A stretch of 64,000 nt of DNA from Luzula sylvatica (Eukaryota > Streptophyta > Magnoliopsida > Poales > Juncaceae): NCBI GenBank assembly GCA_946800325.1, contig OX326956.1, positions 22,480,356-22,544,355 of the forward strand, read 5' to 3'. The notes under the pieces were generated by a model. The model saw only the letters and a list, made by a program, of their open reading frames with translations. It was not told the DNA's origin and made no database searches. Of this stretch, positions 13,643 to 27,070 are shown piece after piece (position 1 is the stretch's first letter; every line of letters begins with the position of its first letter). The position numbers and the translations under genes were made by a program.

Positions 13643-15915
13643 TTTAAAATATAATAATTGAATTTTTTTTATGGTGTTAGACTTCTGTTTTAGCATTTTT
13701 AAGAATTTTTTGAAAAAAATTGAAACTTGTGTGTGCTGGTCTTCAATTACAGTGTATTTTGAGTACGACATGAAAATTGAGTGTTCTTCTTGTGTAACAC
13801 TTCAATTTTAACATTTTTTGAAAAAATGTCATAATTGAATTTTTTGTAGGTGTTAGACTTCTGTGTTTGCATTTTTCAAAAAATTTGAAAAAAATTGAAA
13901 TTTGTGTGTGTTAGTCTTCAATTACGGAGTATTATGAGTACGACATGAAAATTGAGTATTTTGGTTGTATGACATTTCAATTTTAACATTTTTAAAAATT
14001 ATATAATAATTGAATTTTTTGAATGTGTTAGACTTCTGCTTTTTCCTTTTTAATAATTTTTTGAAAAAATTGAAACTTGTGTGTGTTAGTCTTCAATTAC
14101 AGAGTATTTTGAGTACGACATGAAAATTGAGTATTTTTCTTGTATAACACTTCAATTTTAACATTTTTTGAAAAAATATCAAAATTGAATTTTTTGAAGG
14201 GGTTAGTCTTCTGTTTTTGCATTTTTCAAAAATTTTGGAAAAAATTGAAATTTGTATATGTTGGTCTTCAATTACGGAGTATTTTGAGTACGACATGAAA
14301 ATTGAGTACTTTTCTTGTATTACATTTTAATTTTAACATTTTTTAAAAAATATAATTATTGAATTTTTCGAAGGTGTTAGACTTCAATTTTTGCATTTTT
14401 AAGAATTTTTTGAAAAAAATGAAATTTGTGTGTGTTAGTCCTCAATTACGGAGTATTTTAAGTACGACATGAAAATTGAGTATTTTTATTGTGTTACACT
14501 TCAATTTTAAGATTTTTTAAAAAAAATCATAGTTGAATTTTTTGAAGGTGTTAGACTTCTGTTTTTGCATTTTTAAAAAATTTTGGGAAAAATTGAAATT
14601 TGTGTGTGTTAGTCTTCAATTACGGAGTATTGTGAGTACGACATGAAATTTAGGTATTTTGATTGTATCACATTTCAATTTTAACATTTAAAAAAAATAT
14701 ATAATAATTGAATTTTTTGAAGGTGTTAGACTACTGTTTTTGCATTTTTTGGAATTTTTTGAAAAAATTGAAACTTGTGTGTGTCAGTATTCAATTACAG
14801 AGTATTTTGAGTACGACATGAAAATTTAGTATTTTCCTTGTGTAACACTTAAATTTTAATAATTTTTGAAAAATTATAATAATTGATTTTTTTGAAGGTG
14901 TTCGACTTCTGTTTTTTGCATTTTTCAGAAATTTTGGAAAAAATTGAAATTTGTGTATGTTAGTCTTCAATTATGGATTATTTTGAGTACGACATGAAAA
15001 TTGAGTATTTTGCTTGTATGACATTTTAATTTTAACATTTTTTTAAAATATATAATAATTGAATTTTTGAAGGTGTTAGACTTCTTTTTTGCATTTTTGA
15101 GAATTTTTTGAAAAAATTGAAACTTGTGGGTGTTAGTCTTCAATTACAGAGTATTTTGAGTACGACATGAAAATTGAGTGTTTTTCTTGTGTAACACTTC
15201 AATTTTAACATTTTTTTAAAAAATATCATAATTGAATTTTTTGAAGGTGTTAGACTTCTGTTTTTTGCATTTTTCAGAAAATTTGGAAAAAATTGAAATT
15301 TGTGTATGTTAGTCTTCAATTACAGAGTATTTTGAGTACGACACGAAAATTGAGTATTTTTCTTTTGTTGCACTTAAATTTCAACATTTTTTGAAAGAAT
15401 ATCGTGATTAAATTTTTCGAAGATGTTGTACTTCAATTTTTGCATTTTTAAGCATTTTTTGAAAAAAATGAAATTTGTGTGTGTTAGTCCTCAATTACGG
15501 AGTATTTTGAGTACGACATGAAAATTGAGTATTTTTCTTGTATTACATTTTAATTTTAACATTTTTTATAAAATATAATAATTGAATTTTTCGAAGGTGT
15601 TACACTTCAATTTTTGCATTTTTAAAAAAATTTTGAAAAAAATGAAATTTGTGTGTGTTAGTCCTCAATTACGGAATATTTTGAGTACGACATGAAAATT
15701 GAGTATTTTTATTGTGTTACACTTCAATTTTGACATTTTTTTAAAAAATATCATAATTGAATTTTTTGAAGGTGTTGGACTTCTGTTTTTGCATTTTTCA
15801 AAAAATTTGGAAAAAATTGAAATTTATGTATGTTAGTCTTCAATCACGGAGTATTCTGAGTACGGCATGAAAATTGATTATTTTGCTTGTATTGCATTTC
15901 AATTTTAACATTTTA
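13643..15915 (+). repeat. S1 HOR copy 7 (13 monomers)
   Basis: This is a complete standard unit without m11'. Private changes are GTTCGACTTC near 14900 and a one-T loss near 15062. It shares the m12 form TTGAATTTTTTGAAGG near 15758 with copy 8. Confidence 0.93.
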
Positions 15916-18189
15916 TTTAAAATATAATTATTGAATTTTTTTTATGGTGTTAGACTTCTGTTTTAGCATTTTTAAGAATTTTTTGAAAAAATTGAAACTT
16001 GTGTGTGCTGGTCTTCAATTACAGTGTATTTTGAGTACGACATGAAAATTGAGTGTTCTTCTTGTGTAACACTTCAATTTTAACATTTTTTGAAAAAATG
16101 TCATAATTGAATTTTTTGTAGGTGTTAGACTTCTGTGTTTGCATTTTTCAAAAAATTTGAAAAAAATTGAAATTTGTGTGTGTTAGTCTTCAATTACGGA
16201 GTATTATGAGTACAACATGAAAATTGAGTATTTTGGTTGTATGACATTTCAATTTTAACATTTTTAAAAATTATATAATAATTGAATTTTTTGAATGTGT
16301 TAGACTTCTTCTTTTTCCTTTTTAATAATTTTTTGAAAAAATTGAAACTTGTGTGTGTTAGTCTTCAATTACAGAGTATTTTGAGTACGACATGAAAATT
16401 GAGTATTTTTCTTGTATAACACTTCAATTTTAACATTTTTTTAAAAAATATCAAAATTGAATTTTTTGAAGGGGTTAGTCTTCTGTTTTTGCATTTTTCA
16501 AAAATTTTGGAAAAAATTGAAATTTGTATATGTTGGTCTTCAATTACGGAGTATTTTGAGTACGACATGAAAATTGAGTACTTTTCTTGTATTACATTTT
16601 AATTTTAACATTTTTTAAAAAATATAATAATTGAATTTTTCGAAGGTGTTAGACTTCAATTTTTGCATTTTTAAGAATTTTTTGAAAAAAATGAAATTTG
16701 TGTGTGTTAGTCCTCAATTACGGATTATTTTAAGTACGACATGAAAATTGAGTATTTTTATTGTGTTACACTTCAATTTTAAGATTTTTTAAAAAAAATC
16801 ATAGTTGAATTTTTTGAAGGTGTTAGACTTCTGTTTTTGCATTTTTAAAAAATTTTGGAAAAAATTGAAATTTGTTTGTGTTAGTCTTCAATTACGGAGT
16901 ATTGTGAGTACGACATGAAATTTAGGTATTTGGCTTGTATCACATTTCAATTTTAACATTTAAAAAAAATATATAATAATTGAATTTTTTGAAGGTGTTA
17001 GACTACTGTTTTTGCATTTTTAGGAATTTTTTGAAAAAATTGAAACTTGTGTGTGTTAGTATTCAATTACAGAGTATTTTGAGTACGACATGAAAATTTA
17101 GTATTTTCCTTGTGTAACACTTAAATTTTAATAATTTTTGAAAAATTATCATAATTGATTTTTTTGAAGGTGTTAGACTTCTGTTTTTTGCATTTTTCAG
17201 AAATTTTGGAAAAAATTGAAATTTGTGTATGTTAGTCTTCAATTATGGATTATTTTGAGTACGACATGAAAATTGAGTATTTTGCTTGTATGACATTTTA
17301 ATTTTAACATTTTTTTAAAATATATAATAATTGAATTTTTTGAAGGTGTTAGACTTATTTTTTGCATTTTTGAGAATTTTTTGAAAAAATTGAAACTTGT
17401 GGGTGTTAGTCTTCAATTACAGAGTATTTTGAGTACGACATGAAAATTAAGTGTTTTTCTTGTGTACCACTTCAATTTTAACATTTTTTTAAAAAATATC
17501 ATAATTGAATTTTTTTGAATGTGTTAGACTTCTGTTTTTTGCATTTTTCAGAAAATTTGGAAAAAATTGAAATTTGTGTATGTTAGTCTTCAATTACAGA
17601 GTATTTTGAGTACGACACGAAAATTGAGTATTTTTCTTTTGTTGCACTTAAATTTCAACATTTTTTGAAAGAATATCGTGATTAAATTTTTCGAAGATGT
17701 TGTACTTCAATTTTTGCATTTTTAAGCATTTTTTGAAAAAAATGAAATTTGTGTGTGTTAGTCCTCAATTACGGAGTATTTTGAGTACGACATGAAAATT
17801 GAGTATTTTTCTTGTATTACATTTTAATTTTAACATTTTTTATAAAATATAATAATTGAATTTTTCGAAGGTGTTACACTTCAATTTTTGCATTTTTAAA
17901 AAATTTTTGAAAAAAATGAAATTTGTGTGTGTTAGTCCTCAATTACGGAATATTTTGAGTACGACATGAAAATTGAGTATTTTTATTGTGTTACACTTCA
18001 ATTTTGACATTTTTTTAAAAAATATCATAATTGAATTTTTTGAAGGTGTTGGACTTCTGTTTTTGCATTTTTCAAAAAATTTGGAAAAAATTGAAATTTA
18101 TGTATGTTAGTCTTCAATCACGGAGTATTCTGAGTACGGCATGAAAATTGATTATTTTGCTTGTATTGCATTTCAATTTTAACATTTTA
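15916..18189 (+). repeat. S1 HOR copy 8 (13 monomers), twin of copy 9
   Basis: This is a complete unit. It shares a long list of private marks with copy 9: TACAACATG in m2, CTTCTTCTTTTTCC, TATTTGGCTTGTATC in m6, GTGTACCACTTC in m9 and GAATTTTTTTGAATGTG. Reading by eye, I found only about two differences over the first 1.9 kb. Confidence 0.93.
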
Positions 18190-20463
18190 TTTAAAATATA
18201 ATTATTGAATTTTTTTTATGGTGTTAGACTTCTGTTTTAGCATTTTTAAGAATTTTTTGAAAAAATTGAAACTTGTGTGTGCTGGTCTTCAATTACAGTG
18301 TATTTTGAGTACGACATGAAAATTGAGTGTTCTTCTTGTGTAACACTTCAATTTTAACATTTTTTGAAAAAATGTCATAATTGAATTTTTTGTAGGTGTT
18401 AGACTTCTGTGTTTGCATTTTTCAAAAAATTTGAAAAAAATTGAAATTTGTGTGTGTTAGTCTTCAATTACGGAGTATTATGAGTACAACATGAAAATTG
18501 AGTATTTTGGTTGTATGACATTTCAATTTTAACATTTTTAAAAATTATATAATAATTGAATTTTTTGAATGTGTTAGACTTCTTCTTTTTCCTTTTTAAT
18601 AATTTTTTGAAAAAATTGAAACTTGTGTGTGTTAGTCTTCAATTACAGAGTATTTTGAGTACGACATGAAAATTGAGTATTTTTCTTGTATAACACTTCA
18701 ATTTTAACATTTTTTTAAAAAATATCAAAATTGAATTTTTTGAAGGGGTTAGTCTTCTGTTTTTGCATTTTTCAAAAATTTTGGAAAAAATTGAAATTTG
18801 TATATGTTGGTCTTCAATTACGGAGTATTTTGAGTACGACATGAAAATTGAGTACTTTTCTTGTATTACATTTTAATTTTAACATTTTTTAAAAAATATA
18901 ATAATTGAATTTTTCGAAGGTGTTAGACTTCAATTTTTGCATTTTTAAGAATTTTTTGAAAAAAATGAAATTTGTGTGTGTTAGTCCTCAATTACGGATT
19001 ATTTTAAGTACGACATGAAAATTGAGTATTTTTATTGTGTTACACTTCAATTTTAAGATTTTTTAAAAAAAATCATAGTTGAATTTTTTGAAGGTGTTAG
19101 ACTTCTGTTTTTGCATTTTTAAAAAATTTTGGAAAAAATTGAAATTTGTTTGTGTTAGTCTTCAATTACGGAGTATTGTGAGTACGACATGAAATTTAGG
19201 TATTTGGCTTGTATCTCATTTCAATTTTAACATTTAAAAAAAATATATAATAATTGAATTTTTTGAAGGTGTTAGACTACTGTTTTTGCATTTTTAGGAA
19301 TTTTTTGAAAAAATTGAAACTTGTGTGTGTTAGTATTCAATTACAGAGTATTTTGAGTACGACATGAAAATTTAGTATTTTCCTTGTGTAACACTTAAAT
19401 TTTAATAATTTTTGAAAAATTATCATAATTGATTTTTTTGAAGGTGTTAGACTTCTGTTTTTTGCATTTTTCAGAAATTTTGGAAAAAATTGTAATTTGT
19501 GTATGTTAGTCTTCAATTATGGATTATTTTGAGTACGACATGAAAATTGAGTATTTTGCTTGTATGACATTTTAATTTTAACATTTTTTTAAAATATATA
19601 ATAATTGAATTTTTTGAAGGTGTTAGACTTATTTTTTGCATTTTTGAGAATTTTTTGAAAAAATTGAAACTTGTGGGTGTTAGTCTTCAATTACAGAGTA
19701 TTTTGAGTACGACATGAAAATTAAGTGTTTTTCTTGTGTACCACTTCAATTTTAACATTTTTTTAAAAAATATCATAATTGAATTTTTTTGAATGTGTTA
19801 GACTTCTGTTTTTTGCATTTTTCAGAAAATTTGGAAAAAATTGAAATTTGTGTATGTTAGTCTTCAATTACAGAGTATTTTGAGTACGACACGAAAATTG
19901 AGTATTTTTCTTTTGTTGCACTTAAATTTCAACATTTTTTGAAAGAATATCGTGATTAAATTTTTCGAAGATGTTGTACTTCAATTTTTGCATTTTTAAG
20001 CATTTTTTGAAAAAAATGAAATTTGTGTGTGTTAGTCCTCAATTACGGAGTATTTTGAGTACGACATGAAAATTGAGTATTTTTCTTGTATTACATTTTA
20101 ATTTTAACATTTTTTATAAAATATAATAATTTAATTTTTCGAAGGTGTTACACTTCAATTTTTGCATTTTTAAAAAAATTTTGAAAAAAATGAAATTTGT
20201 GTGTGTTAGTCCTCAATTACGGAATATTTTGAGTACGACATGAAACTTGAGTATTTTTATTGTGCTACACTTCAATTTTGACATTTTTTTAAAAAATATC
20301 ATAATCGACTTTTTTGAAGGTGTTGGACTTCTGTTTTTGCATTTTTCAAAAAATTTGGAAAAAATTGAAATTTATGTATGTTAGTCTTCAATCACGGAGT
20401 ATTCTGAGTACGGCATGAAAATTGATTATTTTGCTTGTATTGCATTTCAATTTTAACATTTTT
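18190..20463 (+). repeat. S1 HOR copy 9 (13 monomers), twin of copy 8
   Basis: This is nearly identical to copy 8 through m11. Differences gather at the 3' end: AATTTAATTTTTCG near 20128, GAAACTTGAG near 20243, GTGCTACAC and AATCGACTTTTTTG. The first of these is shared with copy 10. Copy 9 therefore looks like copy 8 in front and copy 10 at its end, as expected after unequal exchange. Confidence 0.93.
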
Positions 20464-22737
20464 TAAAAAATATAATTATTGAATTTTTTTTATGGTGTTA
20501 GACTTCTGTTTTAGCATTTTTAAGAATTTTTTGAAAAAATTGAAACTTGTGTGTGCTGGTCTTCAATTACAGTGTATTTTGAGTACGACATGAAAATTGA
20601 GTGTTCTTCTTGTGTAACACTTCAATTTTAACATTTTTTGAAAAAATGTCATAATTGAATTTTTTGTAGGTGTTAGACTTCTGTGTTTGCATTTTTCAAA
20701 AAATTTGAAAAAAATTGAAATTTGTGTGTGTTAGTCTTCAATTACGGAGTATTATGAGTACGACATGAAAATTGAGTATTTTGGTTGTATGACATTTCAA
20801 TTTTAACATTTTTAAAAATTATATAATAATTGAATTTTTTGAATGTGTTAGACTTCTGCTTTTTCCTTTTTAATAATTTTTTGAAAAAATTGAAACTTGT
20901 GTGTGTTAGTCTTCAATTACAGAGTATTTTGAGTACGACATGAAAATTGAGTATTTTTCTTGTATAACACTTCAATTTTAACATTTTTTGAAAAAATATC
21001 AAAATTGAATTTTTTTGAAGGGGTTAGTCTTCTATTTTTGCATTTTTCAAAAATTTTGGAAAAAATTGAAATTTGTATATGTTGGTCTTCAATTACGGAG
21101 TATTTTGAGTACGACATGAAAATTGAGTACTTTTCTTGTATTACATTTTAATTTTAACATTTTTTAAAAAATATAATAATTGAATTTTTCGAAGGTGTTA
21201 GACTTCAATTTTTGCATTTTTAAGAATTTTTTGAAAAAAATGAAATTTGTGTGTGTTAGTCCTCAATTACGGATTATTTTAAGTACGACATGAAAATTGA
21301 GTATTTTTATTGTGTTACACTTCAATTTTAAGATTTTTTAAAAAAAATCATAGTTGAATTTTTTGAAGGTGTTAGACTTCTGTTTTTGCATTTTTAAAAA
21401 ATTTTGGAAAAAATTGAAATTTGTGTGTGTTAGTCTTCAATTACGGAGTATTGTGAGTACGACATGAAATTTAGGTATTTTGCTTGTATCACATTTCAAT
21501 TTTAACATTTAAAAAAATATATAATAATTGAATTTTTTGAAGGTGTTAGACTACTGTTTTTGCATTTTTAGGAATTTTTTGAAAAAATTGAAACTTGTGT
21601 GTGTTAGTATTCAATTACAGAGTATTTTGAGTACGACATGAAAATTTAGTATTTTCCTTGTGTAACACTTAAATTTTAATAATTTTTGAAAAATTATCAT
21701 AATTGATTTTTTTGAAGGTGTTAGACTTCTGTTTTTTGCATTTTTCAGAAATTTTGGAAAAAAATTGAAATTTGTGTATGTTAGTCTTCAATTATGGATT
21801 ATTTTGAGTACGACATGAAAATTGAGTATTTTGCTTGTATGACATTTTAATTTTAACATTTTTTTAAAATATATAATAATTGAATTTTTTGAAGGTGTTA
21901 GACTTCTTTTTTGCATTTTTGAGAATTTTTTGAAAAAATTGAAACTTGTGGGTGTTAGTCTTCAATTACAGAGTATTTTGAGTACGACATGAAAATTAAG
22001 TGTTTTTCTTGTGGAACACTTCAATTTTAACATTTTTTTAAAAAATATCATAATTGAATTTTTTGAATGTGTTAGACTTCTGTTTTTTGCATTTTTCAGA
22101 AAGTTTGGAAAAAATTGAAATTTGTGTATGTTAGTCTTCAATTACAGAGTATTTTGAGTACGACACGAAAATTGAGTATTTTTCTTTTGTTGCACTTAAA
22201 TTTCAACATTTTTTGAAAGAATATCGTGATTAAATTTTTCGAAGATGTTGTACTTCAATTTTTGCATTTTTAAGCATTTTTTGAAAAAAATGAAATTTGT
22301 GTGTGTTAGTCCTCAATTACGGAGTATTTTGAGTACGACATGAAAATTGAGTATTTTTCTTGTATTACATTTTAATTTTAACATTTTTTATAAAATATAA
22401 TAATTTAATTTTTCGAAGGTGTTACACTTCAATTTTTGCATTTTTAAAAAAAATTTGAAAAAAATGAAATTTGTGTGTGTTAGTCCTCAATTACGGAATA
22501 TTTTGAGTACGACATGAAAATTGAGTATTTTTATTGTGTTACACTTCAATTTTGACATTTTTTTTAAAAATATCATAATTGACTTTTTTGAAGGTGTTAG
22601 ACTTCTGTTTTTGCATTTTTCAAAAAATTTGGAAAAAATTGAAATTTATGTACGTTAGTCTTCAATCACGGAGTATTCTGAGTACGGCATGAAAATTGAT
22701 TATTTTGCTTGTATTGCATTCCAATTTTAACATTTTT
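20464..22737 (+). repeat. S1 HOR copy 10 (13 monomers), last copy of the array
   Basis: This is a complete unit with all 13 monomer types. It has the usual TACGACATG in m2, so it predates the copy 8/9 variant. An extra T near 21018 and TTCTATTTTTGC near 21030 are private. The next unit starts at 22738, but its similarity to m1 is lost by about 22,850. Confidence 0.92.
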
Positions 22738-23799
22738 TTTAAAGTATAATAATTGAATTTTTTTTTTATAGTGTTAGACTTCTGTTTTAGCATTTTAAAG
22801 AATTTTTTGAAAAAATTGAATCTTGTGTGTGTTAGTCTTCAATAAGAGAGAATTGTGAGTACGACTTCAAAATTCAGTGTTTTTCTTGTGTAACACTTCA
22901 ATTTTGATATTTTTAAAAAATATATAATAATTCAATTTTTTTAAGGTGTTAGACTTCTGTTTTTGCATTTTTAAGACTTTTTTGAAAAAATTGAAACTTG
23001 TGTGTGTTAGTCTTCAATTACAGTGTATTTTGAGTACGACATAAAAATTGAGTATTTTTCTTGTGTAACACTTCAATTTTAATATTTTTTTAAAAAATAT
23101 CTTAATTGAATTTTTTGAAGGTGTTAGACTTCTGTTATTGCATTTTCCAGAAATTTTGGAAAACATTGAAATTTGTGTATGTTAGTCTTCAATTACGGAG
23201 TATTTTGAGTACGACATGAAAATAGAGTATTTTTCTTGTATTACATTTTAATTTTAAAGTTTTTTTAAAAATATAATAATTGATTTTTTCGAAGGTGTTA
23301 GACTTCAAGTATTGCATTGTTAAGAATTTTTTGAAAAAAAATGAAATTTGTGTGTGTTAGTCCTCAATTACGGAGTATTTTAAGTACGACATGAAAATTG
23401 ATTATTTTTATTGTGTTACACCTCAATTTTAACATTTTTTTAAAAAATATCATAATTGAATTTTTCAAAGGTGTTAGACTTCTGTTTTGCATTTTTCAAA
23501 AATTTTGGAAAAAATTGAAATTTATGTGTGTTAGTCTTCAATTACGGAGTATTATGAGTATGATATGAAAATTGAGTATTTTGCTTGTATGACAATTCAA
23601 TTTTAACATTTTAAAAAAATATATAATAATTGAATTTTTTTGAAGGTGTTAGACTTCTATTTTTTCCTTTTTAATAATTTTTTGAAAAAATTGAAACTTG
23701 TGTGTGTTAGTCTTCAATTACAGAGTATTTTGAGTACGACATGAAAATTGAGTATTTTTCTTGTATAACACTTCAATTTTAACATTTTTTGAAAAAATA
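22738..23799 (+). repeat. S1 transition zone, about six diverged monomers
   Basis: Monomer phase is kept but the HOR marks disappear. The first monomer still looks like m1 (TTTTTTTATAGTGTTAG) and then carries many private changes, such as AATAAGAGAGAATTGTGAG and ACGACTTCAAAATTC. This is the decayed right edge of the homogeneous array. Confidence 0.85.
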
Positions 23800-24954
23800 T
23801 CAAAATTGAATTTTTTGAAGGTGTTAGACTTCTATTTTTGTATTTTTCAAAAATTTTGGAAAAAATTGAAATTTGTATATGTTAGTCTTCAATTACGGAG
23901 TATTTTGAGTACGACATGAAAATAGAGTACTTTTCTTGTATTACATTTTAATTTTCATATTTTTTAAAAAATATAATAATTGAATTTTTCGAAGGTGTTA
24001 GACTTCAATTTTTGCATTTTTAAGAATTTTTTGAAAAAAATTAAATTTGTGTGTGTTAGTCCACTATTACGGAGTATTTTAAGTACGACATGAAAATTGA
24101 GTATTTTTATTGTGTTACACTTCAATTTTAACATTTTAAAAAAAAAAATCATAATTGAATTTTTTGAAGGTGTTAGACTTCTGTTTTTGCATTTTTCAAA
24201 AATTTTGGAAAAAATTGAAATTTGTGTGTGTTATTCTTCAATTACAGAGTATTATGAGTACGATATGAAAATTAGGTATTTTGCTTGTATCACATTTCAA
24301 TTTTAACATTTTTAAAAAATATATAATAATTGAATTTTTTTGAAGGTGTCAGACTACTGTTTTTGCATTTTTATGAATTTTTTGAAAAAATTGAAACTTG
24401 TGTGTGTTAGTATTCAATTACAGAGTATTTTGAGTACGACATGAAAATTGATTATTTTACTTGTGTAACACTTCAATTTTAGCAATTTTTGAAAAATTAT
24501 CATAATTGATTTTTTTGAAGGTGTTAGACTTCTCTTTTTGCATTTTTCAAAAATTTTTGAAAAAATTGAAATTTGTGTATGTTGGTCTTCAATTACGGAT
24601 TATTTTGAGTACGACATGAAAATTGAGTATTTTGCTTGTATGACATTTCAATTTTAACATTTCAAAAAAATATATAATAATTGAATTTTTTGAAGGAGTT
24701 AGACTTCTTTTTTGCATTTTTAATAATTTTTTGAAAAAATTGAAACTTGTGGGTGTTAGTCTTCAATTACAGAGTATTTTGAGTACGACATGAAAATTGA
24801 GTGTTTTTCTTGGGGAACACTTCAATTTTAACATTTTTTGAAAAAATATAATAATTGAATTTTTTGAAGGTGTTAGACTTCTGTTTTTGCATTTTTCAGA
24901 AATTTTGGAAAAAATTGAAATTTGTGTATGTTAGTCTTCAATTACAGAGTCTTT

Positions 24955-25045
24955 TGAGTACGACATGAAAATTTGTGTATGTTAGTCTTCAATTACAGAG
25001 TATGTTGGTCTTCAATTACAGAGTCTTTTGAGTACGACATGAAAA
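24955..25045 (+). repeat. Short slipped repeat of part B, unit A
   Basis: The part-B core GTCTTCAATTACAGAG occurs three times within about 90 bp instead of once per 175 bp, with GAAAATTTGTGTATG and TATGTTG between copies. It is also present in unit B near 30,845-30,960, so it arose before the 5.9-kb duplication. Confidence 0.8.
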
Positions 25046-26453
25046 TTGAGTATTTTGCTAGTATGACATTTTAATTTTAACATTTTAAAAAAATATATAA
25101 TAATTGAATATTTTCAAGGTGTTAGACTTCTTTTTTGCATTTTTAAGAATTTTTTGAAAAAATTGAAACTTGTGGATGTTAGTCTTCAATTACAGAGTAT
25201 TTTTAGTACGACAAGAAAATTGAGTGTTTTTCTTGTGTAACACTTCAATTTTAACATTTTTTGAAAAACTATCATAATTGAATTTTTTGAAGGTGTTAGA
25301 CTTCTGTTTTTGCATTTTTCAGAAAATTTGGAAAAAATTGAAATTTGTGTATGTTAGTCTTCAATTACAGAGTCTTTTGAGTACGACACGAAAATTGAGT
25401 ATTTTTCTTTTGTTGAACTTAAATTTCAACATTTTTTGAAAGAATATCTTGATTGAATTTTTCGAAGATGTTGTACTTCAATTTTTTCATTTTTAAGAAT
25501 TTTTTGAAAAAAAATTAAATTTATGTGTGTTAGTACTCAATTACGGAGTATTTTGAGTACGACATGAAAATTGAGTATTTTTCTTGCATTACATTTTAAT
25601 TTTAGAAAATATAATTTTTGATTTTTTCGAAGGTGTTAGACTTCAATTTTTGCATTTTTAAGAATTTTTTGAAAAAAATGAAATTTGTGTGTGTTAGTCC
25701 TCAATTACATAGTATTTTGAGTACGACATGAAAATTGAGTATTTTTATTGTGTTACACTTCAATTTTGATATTTTTTTTAAAAATATCATAATTGACTTT
25801 TTTGAAGGTGTTAGACTTCTGTTTTTGCATTTTCAGAAATTTTGGAAAAAATTGAAATTTATGTATGTTTGTCTTCAATTACGGAGTATTCTAAGTACGG
25901 CATGAAAATTGATTATTTAGCTTGTATTACATTTCAATTTTAACATTTTTTTTAAAAATATAATAATTGAATTTTTTTTATGGTGTTAGACTTCTGTTAT
26001 AGCATTTTTAAGAATTTTTTGAAAAAAATGAAACTTGTGTGTGTTAGTCTTCAATTACAGAGTATTTTGAGTACGACATGAAAATTGAGTATTTATCTTG
26101 TGTAACACTTCAATTTTAACATTTTTTTAAAAAATATCATAATTGAATTTTTTGAAGGTGTTAGACTTATGTTTTTGCATTTTTCAGAAATTTTGGAAAA
26201 CAATGAAATTTGTGTATGTTAGTCTTCAATTACGGAGTATTTTGAGTACGACATGAAAATTGAGCATTTTTTTTGTATTACATTTTAATTTTAAATTTTT
26301 TTTAAAAATATAATAATTGAATTTTTCGAAGTTTTAAGAATTTTTTGAAAAAAAATGAAAATTGTGTGTGTTAGTCCTCAATTACGGAGTATTTTAAGTA
26401 CGACATTAAAATTGAGTATTTTTATTGTGTTACATTTCAATTTTAACATTTTT

Positions 26454-26551
26454 TTGAAAATTGTGTGTGTTAGTCCTCAATTTTTTGAAAAAAAATGAAA
26501 ATTGTGTGTGTTAGTCTTCAATTATGACATTTTTTCAATTTTAACATTTTT
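26454..26551 (+). repeat. ~98-bp scrambled satellite insertion, only in unit A
   Basis: Pieces of parts A, B and C are joined out of order: GAAAATTGTGTGTG, GTCCTCAATTTTTTG, GTCTTCAATTATGAC and TTTTTTCAATTTTAAC. The matching point in unit B (about 32,368) has plain satellite. The patch looks like a template-switch product made after the duplication. Confidence 0.75.
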
Positions 26552-27070
26552 TTAAAAAATATCATAATTGAATTTTTTGAAGGTGTTAGACTTCTGTTTT
26601 TGCATTTTTCAAAAAATTTGGAAAAAATTGAAATTTGTGTGTGTTAGTCTTCAATTACGGAGTATTATGAGTACGACATGAAAATTGAGTATTTGGGTTG
26701 TATGACATTTCAATTTTAACATTTAAAAAAAATATATAACAATTAAATTTTTTGAAGGTGTTAGACTTCTGTTTTTGCACTTTTAATAAGTTTTTGAAAA
26801 AATTGAAACTTGTGTGTGTTAGTCTTCAATTGCAGAGTATTTTGAGTACGACAAGAAAATTGAGTATTTTTCTTGTATAACACTTCAATTTTAAGATTTT
26901 TTGAAAAAATATCATAATTGAATTTTTTGAAGGTGTTAGACTTCTGTTTTTGCATTTTTCAGAAATTTTGGAAAAAATTGAAATTTGTGTATGTTAGTCT
27001 TCAATTACGGAGTATTTTGAGTACGACATGAAAATTGAGTATTTTTCTTGTATTACATTTTAATTTTAAC

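Larger units (their letters stand above)
1..22737 (+). repeat. 13-monomer higher-order repeat array, ten copies of ~2,274 bp
   Basis: Diagnostic variants return every 2,273-2,275 bp. The phase point TTTAAAATAT (GAATTTTTTTTATGG nearby) is found at 1, 2274, 4547, 6820, 9095, 11195, 13643, 15916 and 18190, with a variant near 20464. Within one copy the 13 monomers (m1 to m13, numbered from the anchor at 121) are individually recognisable. Examples are m6 with AAATTTAGGTATTTTGATTG, m10 with GACACGAAAATTGAG and TTTTGTTGCAC, and m13 with TACGGCATG and GATTATTTTGC. Copies differ from each other far less than monomers within a copy do, which is the definition of an HOR. The array continues beyond the left end of the window and decays near 22,840. 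Confidence 0.96.
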
